Source of the DNA: Multifurca ochricompacta
Taxonomy: Eukaryota; Basidiomycota; Agaricomycetes; Russulales; Russulaceae
DNA: 64,000 nt
Direction: 5' to 3'
Assembly: GCA_022496185.1 (NCBI GenBank)
Contig: WTXG01000020.1
Location: 62,001-126,000 of the forward strand
Below are positions 11,633 to 24,025 of this stretch, in pieces. Under the pieces are notes generated by a model, which did not search any database, had not been told where the DNA came from, and saw only the letters and a list, made by a program, of their open reading frames with translations. The translations under genes and the position numbers were made by a program. Each line of letters begins with the position of its first letter. Positions within the stretch are counted from its first letter, which is position 1.

Positions 11633-13303
11633 TCATCCCATCATGTACACGTGAATGGCAGATTCATCGTTACCGGGCTATAGGTCACTATGAGCTTCGT
11701 CTAGGAAACAGTGTCCAAGAACATTTACCTCAGACACGAGAAGTATTATTCTCTCCCCATCGATCAATGCATCGTACACGAGTGCGTCTTCACTTTCCAT
11801 CAGTAAAACCTCATGGTACGGCAATGCGCTTTCAATATCGTGGACGAACATGCGACCAGCAGGCAGTATACTTCGCGGGTGGAACTGCCTGCATTGCGCA
11901 CACGACGCGAGCAAAAATCGCGGAGAACGCCACGCTTGAACCAACGCTGCCCACCGGTCGCCGTGGACAATGAGCCGCCGTGCTCGCCAAAGCAGCGCGT
12001 GGAGAGCGGGCCCCAAGCGTCCCATGGTACCACGAGTCCGGGGGTGTTTGAGTGAGGTGGCCGGGCATAGGACAGGATGTGCCAGCGTGGATAGCAAGGC
12101 TGTACGTCCGTGTTCCCACAGATAAAGAACCGCTTATCTTGGCGGAGAGGGTAAGGAGGACAAGAGCGTCGGCCTGCAAGGGGCCGAATGGATGCCGCGG
12201 AGGTGGGCGCGACTGTTGATGAAAGTCTAAACCGCTTGGATTGTGGTCAGTCTTCATACTAGAGGCCGCGAGTCGTACGTGTGGTAGGAGAGGTGGGAGT
12301 TCGAGAAGACGAACGGTCTGAAGGGACAGTGTCGAACTGGTTGTGAGTTACAGAGCTCGACGGCATTTCCTGGGCCTTGCACGAGCGCTAAAACATCATC
12401 AGAGAGGACGATGAAGTCCGTGAGATAGGTTCGCGTCAGAGTTTCGCGAAGCTTCGATACCAATGTCAGCATTTTGACAAAATAAATTACTGAGGACCCA
12501 CCTTCGTAACGCACCCACTCCGCCAGTCGACCACGAGGAGGACGTCTACACCGGCGCATTCCGGAGGTAGCCCAGCCGCAACGATAATATACGGTCCCAT
12601 GACTGATATGCATGCCCTTAGTCCGATGTAGTGAGTCTCCTTAGTGGGAAGCGCGATATCTACGGAGGGCTGTGATGCCAGTGGATGAGACGAGCCGTCT
12701 TGGAAGCTCAGTAAACGTAACTGAAAGGTAGCAGTCTCTGGACACCTGCCGTAGTTTTCGTGAGTTTGGATGGAGTCTGCAAACTCACCAAGCTTACCCG
12801 AACAATACAGCAAACAAATCCTGTTGAGCTACATCGTGAGTGAACGCTAGTGGCACCAGGTTCTGCTCAAACTGGATTTGTGTCCAGTTGTTACCTGGCC
12901 TTCTCAAGTCAAGCCATTCATAAGAAGCGGGATGGCGATAACCATGTCTTCCCCCAAGATCAAAAGTAAACAAATAATCCCCGCGAACCAGTATATCCTC
13001 ATTGATGTGGCCCTTGCGAGTGAGAATACGGGAGGGGGACTGCAGATGAGCGTCTGGCTGGTGCCACGCGGCGGACCAGCGCTTAAGAGCCAGGAGACGA
13101 TCAGGAAGCGAAGGACCAGACGGATTAAGTGGGTCGTAAACGCCAGCAAGTGCGGTATGAATGAGGTATTGAAGGAGACAGGAGTTTTGAATAACACACT
13201 TAAATCTGTGGCATGTTAGTAAGCATGAACCAATGTCGGAGATGGGTAGGTCAGAAAAAATATGGATAAGGAGCTCTGTAGGGAGGTTGTGGAGGTGCGG
13301 CAT
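11633..13303 (-). CDS. F-box protein (basidiomycete family with WGP-TR motif), two frame breaks
   Basis: Likely substrate-recognition subunit of an SCF ubiquitin ligase. It starts at ATG 13301-13303 with an F-box at residues 3-45 (LPTELLIHIFSDLPISDIG). The long C-terminal part alternates short hydrophobic strands, suggesting a beta-propeller-like fold. A first intron (52 nt, about 12796-12745) joins LFG to CPETATFQ. The conserved block VPWDAWGPLSTRCF (near 12030) is shared with the second F-box gene of this window (VPWEEWGPQGTRFF). The last exon reads PGNDESAIHVYMMG and stops at 11633-11635. Two frame breaks, near 12345 and 11941 (CC on the plus strand), are both repaired by one added base and restore SLQTVRLLELPPL and VQAWRSPRFLL. 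The substrate is unknown. Confidence 0.8.
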
Positions 13304-13692
13304 TGTATGACGTCCGGGATGAAATACTCAGGTATAGACTTGAAGGGACATGTGTATTTATATGCTAGTCCTTGACACATTGATATTGGTGCACGCCACG
13401 GCTGAAGTGTCCCTTTCGTAGTCCAGATCAACAAATTAGAACTTAACAAGGCAGCATTTATGGACGACGTTCTCTCTTCCGAAAAGTGCCACCCCCCAAC
13501 GTCTGGCGCTGGTGATGGGAATCAGGGACAAGAGCCGAAAGCAAGGAACCGACCATGGTGACAGTCTATTCTGGTCTATAGATAGATCAAAGATAAGTGC
13601 ATAGATTACGATAAAGATTCATTTCTTCGTCTTGTTCTCCCAGCTACGCAGAGATGTCAGCAGTTGAATATGCCAAGAGGACGAGTGGTGGC
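13304..13692. other. Intergenic
   Basis: Promoter side of the F-box gene and 3' side of the mitochondrial carrier, both on the minus strand. No coding exon or clear regulatory motif was seen. Confidence 0.5.
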
Positions 13693-15040
13693 TCACATGT
13701 TCATGAATAACTTCCACAACACACTGAACATCAAGCCTTGGGCGCCGTTTGCAATGATCCTTGTCTTCAACCCACGCCCAAAGAGTCCACGTACACCGTC
13801 CGTTGCGATGACGGCACGAGAGGCATCGAAATACGTGATACGAGTTTCATTTACTTGCCTGTAAGTCTTGACAACCCGTAAGGAGTTCGAAACCGTGTCG
13901 GAAATGACGGAAGCGATGAAGCCAATAAACGCTTGTCTCATAATCTGTTGTCCAAAGGTCACCGCTTGGGGAAGAGATTTGTCCAGTTGGTTATAAGTCC
14001 CAAACCACTGCAACAGGTTACCATCATCAGATGGACAAGAGACAGAAAGTGTGCCTACAGGGTAGTGCCCCACAAAAGTGGCGGCAGCAGTTGCCCACGC
14101 GCCATACCACAAGGTTCCTAGTCCGTATGTCTTTATCTGTAAATGCGTTTAAGCGATAACTCAAATACACGAGTGGAGACTGAGGCGCTCACCCTCCTCC
14201 CAATAATACTCCACCCACGCTTTCCTTGTGTTTGCAATGTTGTTTTGATGGTATCCACCGGCGTGAGGACCATGCGGAACAGAGCCGCGGCAAGAGAGGC
14301 AAAGGCAGTTTGGATAAGCTTTGGGAGTGTGCGCATAAACGTATTGCTTTCTAGCAGCGCAAGGATTCCGGCATTGGCAGCTGTATCACCAAACCGAGAG
14401 ACAGGACCCTGTATAAGCGCGGCAGCGAGGCCCTGATAGTACCGGAAGTAACCGCCATCAGCATAGAGGATACCGATCGCTTGCGTCGTGGTAGTTCCGT
14501 AGCGGTATTGATAGTTCATAACCGTACGTAGGGGCTGTCATCGATAAATGACGGTTTATGTACACGAGAACAGAACAGACCATAAGAGTGAGGACTTGGA
14601 GTACCATGGCTAGCGGAGTAAATGGGACGTTAGATAATGTGCAGCATTGGAAAAACTGTCAACATCACCCGCAGCGCCACTCAGCCCTCCTCCAAGGGCA
14701 CTTTTGAGAGCTCTCTTAAAGTCGAACTAGTCAGGGATGTCAGAGTTGGCCAAATGGAGAGGTACAACAGACTCACGTCAACGTCGCCGGCATCGATGAA
14801 ACTTTTAATGAAGATGGCAGCGGAAAGAGTTCCGCCTGACACCAAAATGATATACCATAGAACCGTCCAGACAGAAGTCTGTCCATCAATATCCGGCTCT
14901 GGCTTGTTAGACTCGACATCCGTCAGAAGATCTGTGTCTTGGTTGACTATTGGCACGGAGATATGCTCAGCAGGTTGTGAACCTGGTTGTCGGGAAGCGA
15001 GCAGTGGCTGACGTTCCGCATCGCTTGTCAGTGTCGACAT
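13693..15040 (-). CDS. Mitochondrial carrier-family transporter
   Basis: Inner-membrane solute carrier whose substrate I cannot assign. It starts at ATG 15038-15040 and ends at 13693-13695, and all exons join in frame. An unusually long hydrophilic N-terminus (MSTLTSDAERQPLL onward) precedes a hydrophobic helix (VWTVLWYIILVSGGTL), which is atypical for the classic 300-residue carriers. The carrier signature P-x-D-x-x-K is seen as PVDTIKTTLQTQGKRG. Other conserved blocks are GPVSRFGDTAAN, ATFVGHYPWFGTYN (across an intron near 14070-14020) and FGRGLKTRIIANGAQG near the C-terminus. This pattern belongs to a conserved plant/fungal subgroup. It is divergent from PRP46 with 263 bp between the starts. 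Confidence 0.88.
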
Positions 15041-15303
15041 GGTGGGAGTACAACAAGAGTTGAGAGGAAATACGCACGCACGTTCTTCAGTCGCTTTCCG
15101 CTTTACTCAGCGCCGTGCCGGGTGTCGGTCGCGTCGCGTCATATGGCGATAGCGGCGATAGGGATCTTTGGGTACGGGTACAGTTCGTGTCGTGAGAAAA
15201 AGATGCTTACTTTGGATGAACGGATGTGTCCACTCATTCGGTTCAGGTTTTCGAGTTGTATGCCGCCAACGCCAACGTCTTTGCTCAAAGTGCCACCTTG
15301 AAA
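15041..15303. promoter_or_regulatory. Divergent promoter between the mitochondrial carrier and PRP46
   Basis: 263 bp separate the two start codons, so both promoters must lie in or overlap this interval. No specific factor site is claimed. If PRP46 starts at the upstream in-frame ATG (15226) the interval shrinks to 185 bp. Confidence 0.45.
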
Positions 15304-16901
15304 ATGGCTTCAACGAGTGGTTTACCTCCATTAGACCCGTTATTCAAGTCCAATGCTAAACGGACTTATTCTGTTTTTGCTTCTTATCCAGATGCTGGAT
15401 TAAGGGAGGAGGAGAAAAGGTGAGTATGTACTGTTTGTTACAGCGAGCGATTTAATGACACTCGGACAGCGCACGTTTACGGCTTGCAGTGAAAATAAAT
15501 GACGAATATAAGCATTCCAAGCAACTTCCCTCTGCTCTCGTTGCTCAGCATGTACCTGTTGGACCAGCGCGTCCCAAAGAAATACGCAAAGCTATCACGG
15601 CTGGTCCATCCTCTGAGACTACCCGGATGATAGCCTCTATCGACACGACACCTGAACAGCGGGTATCAACATTCACAAACCCGTCCAAACTCTCGCAGGC
15701 GCTCACGCTACACAAAACTACACGTACTGTCAAGCCAGTATATCATGCGCCATGGAAACTTGTGCGCGTTATATCTGGACATCTAGGATGGGTACGCAGT
15801 GTTGCCGTCGAGCCAGGCAACAAATGGTTCGCTACAGGTGCAGGCGACCGCGTCATCAAAATTTGGAACCTCGCGTCAGGGGAGCTGCGGTTATCGCTCA
15901 CGGGCCATATCTCCACTGTCCGTGGACTTGCTGTTTCACCTCGGCATCCGTACCTATTTTCGTGCGGAGAGGATAAGGTGAGATTCTTTAGAGGTCTGTA
16001 GGCAACTAAGCCCTGACACTCGAGAACTTAGATGGTCAAATGTTGGGATCTCGAAGCTAACAAGGTCATTCGACACTACCATGGTCATCTTTCTGGCGTA
16101 TATGCCCTCAGTCTTCACCCAACCCTCGACGTGCTCGTCACGTCTGGTCGCGACGCGTCGGCGCGTGTTTGGGATATGCGTACTAAGGCACAGATACACG
16201 TTCTTTCAGGACACACGGGGACCATCGCAGACGTCAAATGTCAAGACTCAGACCCTCAAGTTATCACAGGCAGTATGGATTCCACCGTCCGGTGAGCGAA
16301 GAATACATCGCGGCTATTTTGTTGTCACCTTCTAATGACGCGTTTGATAGGCTATGGGACTTGGCGGCGGGTAAAACGATGGTGACGTTGACACACCATA
16401 AAAAGTCAGTACGTGCGATCGCCATTCACCCGACGGAGTATTCCTTCGCGACTGGTTCTGCGGGTGGGAACAACATCAAGAAATGGAAGTGCCCCGAGGG
16501 CGCGTTCGTGTTCAACTTCGGTGGACACAATGCGATCATCAACACGCTATCAGTCAGTCCTGAAGGGGTCTTCTTCTCTGGCGGTGGGCATATTTTTCCT
16601 GATCGTCTCCAAACAACTAACTAAGCGACCACCTCGGGCATTTAGGCGACAATGGCTCTATGACATTTTGGGATTATGCAACGGGGACGCCTTTCCAGAA
16701 TATGGAAGACATACCACAACCAGGATCACTCGAGGCGGAGGCGGGTATATTCTGTTCGACGTTCGACATGACAGGCACGCGCTTGATCACAGGGGGGGCA
16801 GACAAGACAATCAAGGTGCGGGTCGGATCATGCAGTTGTGGACAGCAGCTGACATTTACCTGGCACCTGGCCAAAAGGTGTACGCCGAACAGTCATCGTG
16901 A
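15304..16901 (+). CDS. PRP46: Pre-mRNA splicing factor Prp46 / PLRG1 (WD40)
   Basis: WD40 subunit of the Prp19-associated (NineTeen) complex, needed for spliceosome activation. All exons join in frame, with introns at 15420-15469, about 15978-16031, about 16293-16350, about 16588-16647 and about 16816-16877. The WD40 propeller begins at [15 protein letters not shown] and contains [62 protein letters not shown] and [17 protein letters not shown]. The last blade ends in [11 protein letters not shown] followed by VYAEQSS and the stop. Sequence identity to PLRG1/Prp46 is strong through the propeller. The start at 15304 gives an N-terminus with [20 protein letters not shown]; an in-frame ATG at 15226 is an alternative. 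Confidence 0.95.
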
Positions 16902-17187
16902 TTTGCATTTCCTGTATCCGCCCTCCTGTATACTACCCTCATGCACTCTCAACTATACTGTTTGTTTCACCCTCCCTTTGGTATCAACCTCTGAGGTTAC
17001 GGTGGCTTTCGAGTTACCGCCTTGCCACGGTAGGTTTTAGTGGGCCCTTCGGTAATCCACACAGTTATATGAAGAGACTCGTCCGGTGTGATGGAAGAGT
17101 CGACGGTTATTGCTGACACCAAGACTATATGAGTGGTAATTATACATTTATTTCGTTTCGGGTCAACTATTGTAGCTTCACTCCCCT

Positions 17188-18434
17188 TTACCACTTCTCA
17201 TGAGCAGGCCGAACTAGAGCGGGAACATCAATCCTCAACGAATACACACGATGATTGAGGAACTGCGCTTACGGTCGAGTTCCCAGGTCCAGGCAGACCT
17301 ATCTTGATTGGCAAGGTAAAGGTATGACTAGAAGGCAGATGAGGATGGTGTCAATAGGAGTGAGTGAGGGAGCTGACGTTGGCGATGCTCTCGGGCGAAA
17401 GAGCGCGGTCCTGGTCGGACGCCCATTCCTCACCGCGCCGGGATTTGGACAGGTCGGTAACTATACCTGGGGCGTAGCAAATCTGTTATAACACTCGTGA
17501 GAGATTGCGACGGAATGCACATACCTCCGTCAATAACCGCCTGGAGTGGTCAGCGCGTAAAAAGGAATATGGTGATAAATAATGGTAGGACAGAAAAAAA
17601 CAGAGCGATGGGAACATACATGGGCCACCTGAAAGGACTGGTCAGCAACTTCAAAGCAGCAAAGCACAAAGAAAGGGAGCACACATGAATATTATCCTTC
17701 CCAAACTCCTTGTTCAGACTCTGCGAAAGCGAGCGCAACGCAAACTTGGCCGCCGAGAAGGCCGAAGTGGTCGTGTTCCCGCGCCATGAAGCGGTCGCGC
17801 CGGTAAAGAGGAGCGTACCGCGCTTGCCGCGTTCGCTGATGGACTGGCCTTTAAACGTGGTAATCGCTTCGCGCGCAAAAGCGAAAGCCGCTTTGATGTT
17901 CGTATCGGTCACCCGATCGACTTCTTCCTCAGTAATCTGCAAGAACGGCTTCCATATACCAAAACCCGCGTTGAAGAGCGCAACACGGATTTCGGCGTTC
18001 GGCCAGTGCGCGCGAACAGCATGGAACGCCCCCTGGACCTCCTTGTAGTTATACTCAGATACTGGGAACGCTGCCGCCTGTGTGGGGTGTAAGCGAGGAG
18101 GGGGGAGGGAGGTTTTCAAAAAAGGGATAGGCACGCACGTCAGTTTCTCCTGTTTTGAGCTCAGCTGCGAATTTATGGATGCTGTCGCTTTGGCGTGCGA
18201 TCAGTGCGATATTGTATCCAGCCTTGGCAAAGACACGTCTGGCGAGTCGGTAGCGCGATTAAATAGTGACCTAAGATGGGGGTATGAAAGGGGAGGGAGG
18301 GATTAGTACGTACGCCGAGGCACCACCAGTGCCTGCAAGGAACGGTTAAATCCAGTTCGATGGCAAATAACTGGAACGTACGCACCGGAAGCATTCCCGA
18401 GGCCTGCGAGGATAAAGATAGGACGAGCGGACAT
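17188..18434 (-). CDS. Short-chain dehydrogenase/reductase with Phe at the catalytic Tyr position
   Basis: NAD(P)-dependent Rossmann-fold oxidoreductase of unknown substrate. ATG 18432-18434; about six introns; stop TAA 17188-17190; roughly 270 residues. The N-terminus reads FILAGLGNASGTGGASARV, a variant of the glycine-rich cofactor loop. LFNAGFG matches the NAG motif, and LLFTGATAS supplies the usual Ser strand. Where classic members have Y-x-x-x-K this protein has F-S-A-A-K (Phe codon 17759-17757), so the catalytic Tyr is replaced. The context after it (KFALRSLSQSLNKEFG) is otherwise typical. The C-terminus (WELD joined to LRPAHEKW) is seen in a group of fungal and bacterial SDRs, so the change may be a family trait and not damage. 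Confidence 0.85.
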
Positions 18435-18844
18435 GAATGATATGTTATGGTGGTTATGGTACAGTTGGAGAGCCGTGAGCCGTCATAGGGCTCGCACTCG
18501 CACTTTATAATACAGCCCACGGCCTCTTGACGAAAGGTTTGGGCAGACTCGCGTCATCGTTGTTCATCCTTCTCTCTCTGTCAGCAGTGTTGTTCATCCT
18601 CATCCTCTCTGTCAGCAGGTTAATTGAATTTGATGATGATTGATTGATTTCTTCATCCCGTATACGTGAGAATTAAATTCTTACTTTGGAAATTAGCGGA
18701 CATGTCATAACCACATTTCATTTCATAACTTATGTCACTTATGTCTAGTTCCAGCCTCGGCCTCACAGTGAGGGAGTGGCAAGTCTCGGAGTCTACAGAG
18801 TACAGAGGAAACGCAAAGCAAAGTAGGAATCGTCACGCGGCTTC
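18435..18844. other. Intergenic, divergent promoter region with a tandem duplication
   Basis: Lies between the start of the SDR gene (minus) and the start of the Fab1-like kinase (plus). It contains a two-copy tandem repeat at 18559-18619 and AT-rich sequence around 18620-18730. Confidence 0.5.
18559..18619 (+). repeat. Two-copy tandem repeat, unit 30/31 bp
   Basis: Both copies begin GTTGTTCATCCT and end CTCTCTGTCAGCAG, differing by a few central bases and one length change. It lies in the divergent SDR/kinase promoter. Confidence 0.8.
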
Positions 18845-21800
18845 ATGGCGGGGGCCTTGCGCCACAATTCGAGTTTTCTTGCTATCCCAGTGCGCGCAAC
18901 TTTACGCAAGACTCTCACAATTGAAAGTAGCAACCACTTACATCAGTTTCTTGGACATTTGCTCGAGGAGGAAACCAGCTATCGTGGCGCCGATAAAGAC
19001 GCGTGGGTCAGCAGCATAGAAGGTGCTCTGAACGACCTTGCAACGGAGGTGGATGCAGGCGCTTGGTTGGCAGGCATAAGGCGCGCGAGGGTTGCAAAAC
19101 GAAAGTGCGAAGAGCAAGCCGTGGCTGAAGATTGGAAGCAAGAACAGGAGCGCCTCGCAAAAGAGAAGGAGACAGAAGGGCGGAACAAGACAAGACATCG
19201 AGTGCCTGCAGTCCCCGACACGGAAAAGCAAGCTAGAGAAGTGGATCCTACCCCCCCAGAAGCCCGAGTGAAAGCAGAGTTACCTCATACTCGCAAGACC
19301 CCCTCTGATGACGCAAATCGGAACCTTCGGGCCCTACGACAGCTTCGTGGCCTTGCCAATAGACGACGCACATCATTCTCCAATGATTTACAACATGCAT
19401 ACCATCTCTTACTAACAGTTGCTTTATTCGACACCTCCCCAGCGCGTTCGTTCTCTACTGCGACTGCGGGTGATACTACCGCGCATAGGTGCACATTTTC
19501 TTCCGGGATTTACTCTCTTCCACCCCCAGACTTGTTTGGAGAAGACCCGGACGATAACTCTGAGGCTGTGGTCAATGGCGCCCTCTATGGCTTCAAGGAG
19601 TGGGATGGTGCGTCCTGTTTTCCATGCAATGGTGCCACCAACTGATTCTCCCTAGTGAATTTCCCTGAGACCCATGAGGATATAGAACTTGTCGGCGGTA
19701 CATTCTCGCTAAGCAAAGGGCGCACTCCTGATGAGCATGCGTCCCTGGTGCGCATCCTCCGAGTGTCTATATACGTCCTCTTCTCTCTTTTGCTTGAGCA
19801 GCACTTTCTCTCCAGCTCATCCATAAGGCTCCACTATCCCATGCCTCCATTGCCACCAATCTTACCTCCATCACCGACAGTCCCGATTGTTCACCGAAAC
19901 TCCTCCCCCGACGTGCACATAGAGGTAAGGCAGCGAAGGCGAGATCTCCTCCGCCAAGGCATCTGGTCTTTAATCCACAAGCACTTGCATCGTTCTGTCA
20001 CTGTCAATACGCCCGAGACTCGTGGCGTCTCGCTCGATCTCACGCTTCGCGAGCCAGAAGTGTTCAAACCTCGCTCCTCTCTTGACGTTACTCCTCCATC
20101 GCAGCCACGACAACGCCGCTTCTCGTTATTTGGAGAAAGCCGTGCGCCCCAATCGTCCCCAGTTGAACCCCAATCCTCACCCGACCGACCCTTTCAAACT
20201 GCGCTGCGACTCGTTGAAGAAGGCAGGGCTCTATTGTCTGCTTCTACTGGCCTCGTCATCTCACCGCCTCGCCTCCTCACTCGTCTTTCCGAGTTGGAAA
20301 AGGCGAATCCTACGCGCAGGCTGACTGGAGAGGAGCGAACAGGTTTGACCAGTATCCTCGGATGGGAAGGCAAGAAGGCGGCAGCGCGCGGCAGCATGAC
20401 AGGAATGATTGGCTTTCTGCGACAGCAGCAGATCTCACTGCTTTACTCCGAACACGTTCACAATCCCGACCGGAAGTCTCAGGGGTCAGCTGACGAAACG
20501 CTAACTAAGCTTGTGGAGGCAGATCCTAAGTCCCATGTGCACTGTGGGGTCCGTGTGCGCTGGATCACGTACACGTACTACGCTGGTGGTGATTGCGACC
20601 AGAGCCTCGGGGATCTGATTACATCAATGTGCGTACAGGCTGAAGAGCCATGCTCGCAACCGGGTTGCAAGGGTCTTCGATGGCAACATGAGCGACGATG
20701 GATTCACAATGGGGTTCGCATGGCGGCGAAAATGGAAGCACAAGGTCCTTCAGCGTCGCCTAATATACACTCGGAAGAAATTGAGATATGGCAGAGCTGT
20801 AAAACCTGCGGAGAGTCGACGGCACAATGTAAGATGACTGATGGCACATAGTAAGCTACTTTTATTGGCCACTGCGAGGTGTGCTGACTACCTTGCTAAG
20901 TTTATTCTCATTCGCAAAGTTTCTCGAGTTGTTGTTGTATTCATCCAGCATCTGTAACCTTTCGCATCCCCCCTGCACACACATGTCTGCTTCGTCACCT
21001 AGCACACCACTTCCAGCTTCGCGATTCAATATCATACGCCACTTTTCCTACAAGTCCTATCGAGTTTCCTTCACGCTCTCTCCCATTGATGATATCTTTG
21101 AGCTTCAATTACCCAGGCTGCAGTTCACGAAGGGGGACGGGTGGAGAAATCGCCGCCGGCGGCAGCTCCAATTAGCGCGGTCGACGATACCGATACAGAA
21201 AAAAAAGAGCTGAGGCAGGAGATTAAGCACTGGTGGCAGGCTGTAGCAGAACACCTGGACAAAGTGGTCGGTTCTCTTGTCTTTTCTGCTTCCTACTGTA
21301 CCTAATTTGTCCTGCAGGAAGCCGAGTTTGCCGGCGGGGGTCCTTTATATCACAAAAGTCTGCCTCGACTGCCTTCTGTGGATGACGCATGGGAGACCCC
21401 TTCGGAGGAAATGCCCACACCCAAGGTTTTCATTCCGATGTCCCTTCCCCCGACTCCCATTCATACAGCCGAGCCTTCCCTCTCTTCGTTGTCCACGGTA
21501 ACACCCACAGACTCTGGCTCGGACCCCTCCTCGAAAACTACCGTTCCCTCTGATGGTCTCAGCGATTCGGCCATGTCCCTCCGCCTTCTGACGAACATGC
21601 GCTTCACGTTCCAACGCGCAGAGCAGGCGTTGTACTCACAGTTACGCGACACGCCTAATGCCACGTTGAATAATGTACGACGAGAGTTTCACTCGGCAGC
21701 GCATGGTGCAAGCCGGCGGCTGGCCGCATGGGAGGCCAAACACGTATCGAAGGATGCGCGTCCACATCTCGCGGCTGAGCGCGATGCAATTCAGGAGCCT

Positions 21801-24025
21801 CGGTGGTGGCATTCCGGGTATCATGCAGTCCCTGGTGGGAATGTGATCGTGCAGGAGGAGGACTGGGGTAGCATCATCGCGTTCACCCTGAGGCACGTCT
21901 CCGCGTCTTCATTGTATTGATATTTGGATTAAAGCTAGTCTGTTTTCACATCAGCTCGTTGGACTATCAGCGCGAGCTCGCGAGCATGTCAAACCCACGC
22001 GCATCACAGGCGTCCCCTCCCCCTCCGCCAGTGCAGCCACATATAACACCACGGCAGGCGACGCTGTCCTCGCTTAATAGGTCCTCCGCCTCCGCCAGTA
22101 CATCGTCATTCAAATTCTTCGGTACATCCAACAAACCTGATCCTGACCGGGAAGACTCAGTGTGGCACGAACCTGAGGCATGTTCGGCAGTGGTCAGTCG
22201 CAAGGAGCATCCGCGCGACCCAACAGCGCTGATGTCTCTACGGGAGGTGCTTCGGCACAGGGTCTCTGTGGATGCTGCGCAGGGCGCGCCATCATCTGTC
22301 TTCACGTCTGCGTCGCGCGCGTTCAATAGCGTGGCGCCTCCCTCTGCGTGGGCGAAGCCCGCGGTCGAAGTTAATATGGCGGCTGTGGATGGTCAAGTCA
22401 CGGGTCTTCCAGAGGCCGTCGTCACCGCTGGCCGGATTCTCCATGAGTTGGATGGGGCATCCGTCACGTCGTCTAAGGGCAGTACCGACTCGAGAAACTC
22501 TGCATTTGTGGAGACGAATGTTCATCGCGGCAAGACGTCCTCTGTGATCTCGCGAACTTCAGCGGAAAGTGATGGGACCGTAGGGCCAATCCACCCGATA
22601 CCGGAAGATGTAGTTTCCCCCAAGCCACACCTAGCGACTGCGGAGCAGGCGCATGCGACGTGCTTGTTGACACGCGCTCTCGGAGCTCGACGGTGAGTAC
22701 AATGCAAGACGCAGTAGAGCAGGGTGGGCACGACGGCTCCCTCTTCTCATGGACGAGTAGCCTGACAAACGCGATGCGGTACATGCTTAAGGCTGAACTC
22801 CCTTCGCGGCTCGGCTCGCCGGCCATGAAGAACCATCACGGTCTCCTCTCCACGGATCCGCTGGCGATTGACGAACGCCCTCACATCAAGTATGACTGGA
22901 CGATTGGCAAACGGCTTAGGTTCAGCTGCACCGTCTACTATGCAAAGCAATTTGATGCGCTGCGTCGGCGGTGCGGTGTCGGAGACCTGTTCTTGAAGAG
23001 CATGGAAAAGTGCGAACGCTGGAAAGCGGTGGGCGGTAAGAGTCGCTCGAACTTTTGGAAGACGTCAGACGACCGATTCATCACCAAAACACTGGTCAAC
23101 GCCTGGAACGTTGCCGATTTGTGCGTCATCACCCCCCTTTCTCGGCGGGAACGCATCGGCTGATTTATTTATTTATTGTCTATCGTAGGCAAGTGCTTAT
23201 TGACCTGGCACCTTTATACTTCCTGCATATGGAGTCGACCGCGAACCGAGCATCAATACTCGCGAAACTTCTTGGTTTTTATACAATCGAAGTCCGCAAC
23301 CTAGAGACAGGGACTGTACAGGCGAAGGCTGATCTGCTCGTGATGGAGAACTTATTTTACGGCCAGAAACCTTCTAAGACATTCGACCTCAAGGGTATTC
23401 AAGGTCGCAAGGTGAAGCCCAATTCAAATTCTTCTGCTTCGAAGACGTTGTTCGATAGCGAGTGGATAGAAGGCGTGTCTGGATTCATTATGCGTTGTCA
23501 TGACGCCCCTCAGTAACAACATTTGATCCAGGTCAACAGCGCGCCCTCACCCTGGTAAATCCCGTTTCCAAGGTGATCCTTCAGGAGCGGTGAGAGCAGA
23601 TTGCGACTTTCTAGCAAGGAGCAATATCATGGACTACTCGTACGATCAGCGTTGACGTTTACTCTTTCCTTTACTCACGAGGATTTAGGCTGTTACTCGG
23701 CGTCGACGAAGAGAAAAAGCAGATCCACTGTGGCTTGGTGGACACCATCGGCAGCTATACATTTGCGAAGACTCTTGAGTACAAAGCGAAGGGCCTATCG
23801 GGGAAGGAGGAGAAGGATATCACTGTTATCCCACCCCAGGAGTATCAGGAGCGTTTCGTATCCGCATTAGATAACTATTTTATGGCATGTCCAGGTACGT
23901 GTGGCGGACTCGTGTGAGTGGTCACTCTCACAGACCCTGATTGATGCATTCCAGACAAATGGACCAAACCGCTCGATGAAAAGAAGTTGATATATGATCC
24001 AGCGCTGTTGCCCAGCGTTCTTTGA
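18845..24025 (+). CDS. Fab1/PIKfyve-like phosphoinositide kinase lacking a FYVE domain, frame break
   Basis: Predicted 1-phosphatidylinositol-3-phosphate 5-kinase-like enzyme, by homology acting on endosomal or vacuolar PtdIns(3)P. The C-terminal PIPK domain is well conserved: HIKYDWTIGKRLRFSCTVYYA, FWKTSDDRFITKTLVNAWN, LLGFYTIEVRNLETG, KTFDLKGIQGRKV, SNIMDY and GLVDTIGSYTFAKTLEYKAKG, with stop TGA 24023-24025. Upstream is the Fab1 conserved Cys-rich region (HVHCGVRVRW, CKTCGE, SFAKFLELLLYSSS). The N-terminus has no FYVE Cys cluster, and only a trace of the chaperonin-like region (LVRILRVSIYVLFSLLLE). The frame breaks near 23587 (GAGCGG for GAGGCGG); a second one-base break near 22660-22696 is likely. 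Two introns need GC donors (21893 and 23473). The start at 18845 is the first ATG giving a long frame and is uncertain. Confidence 0.85.
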
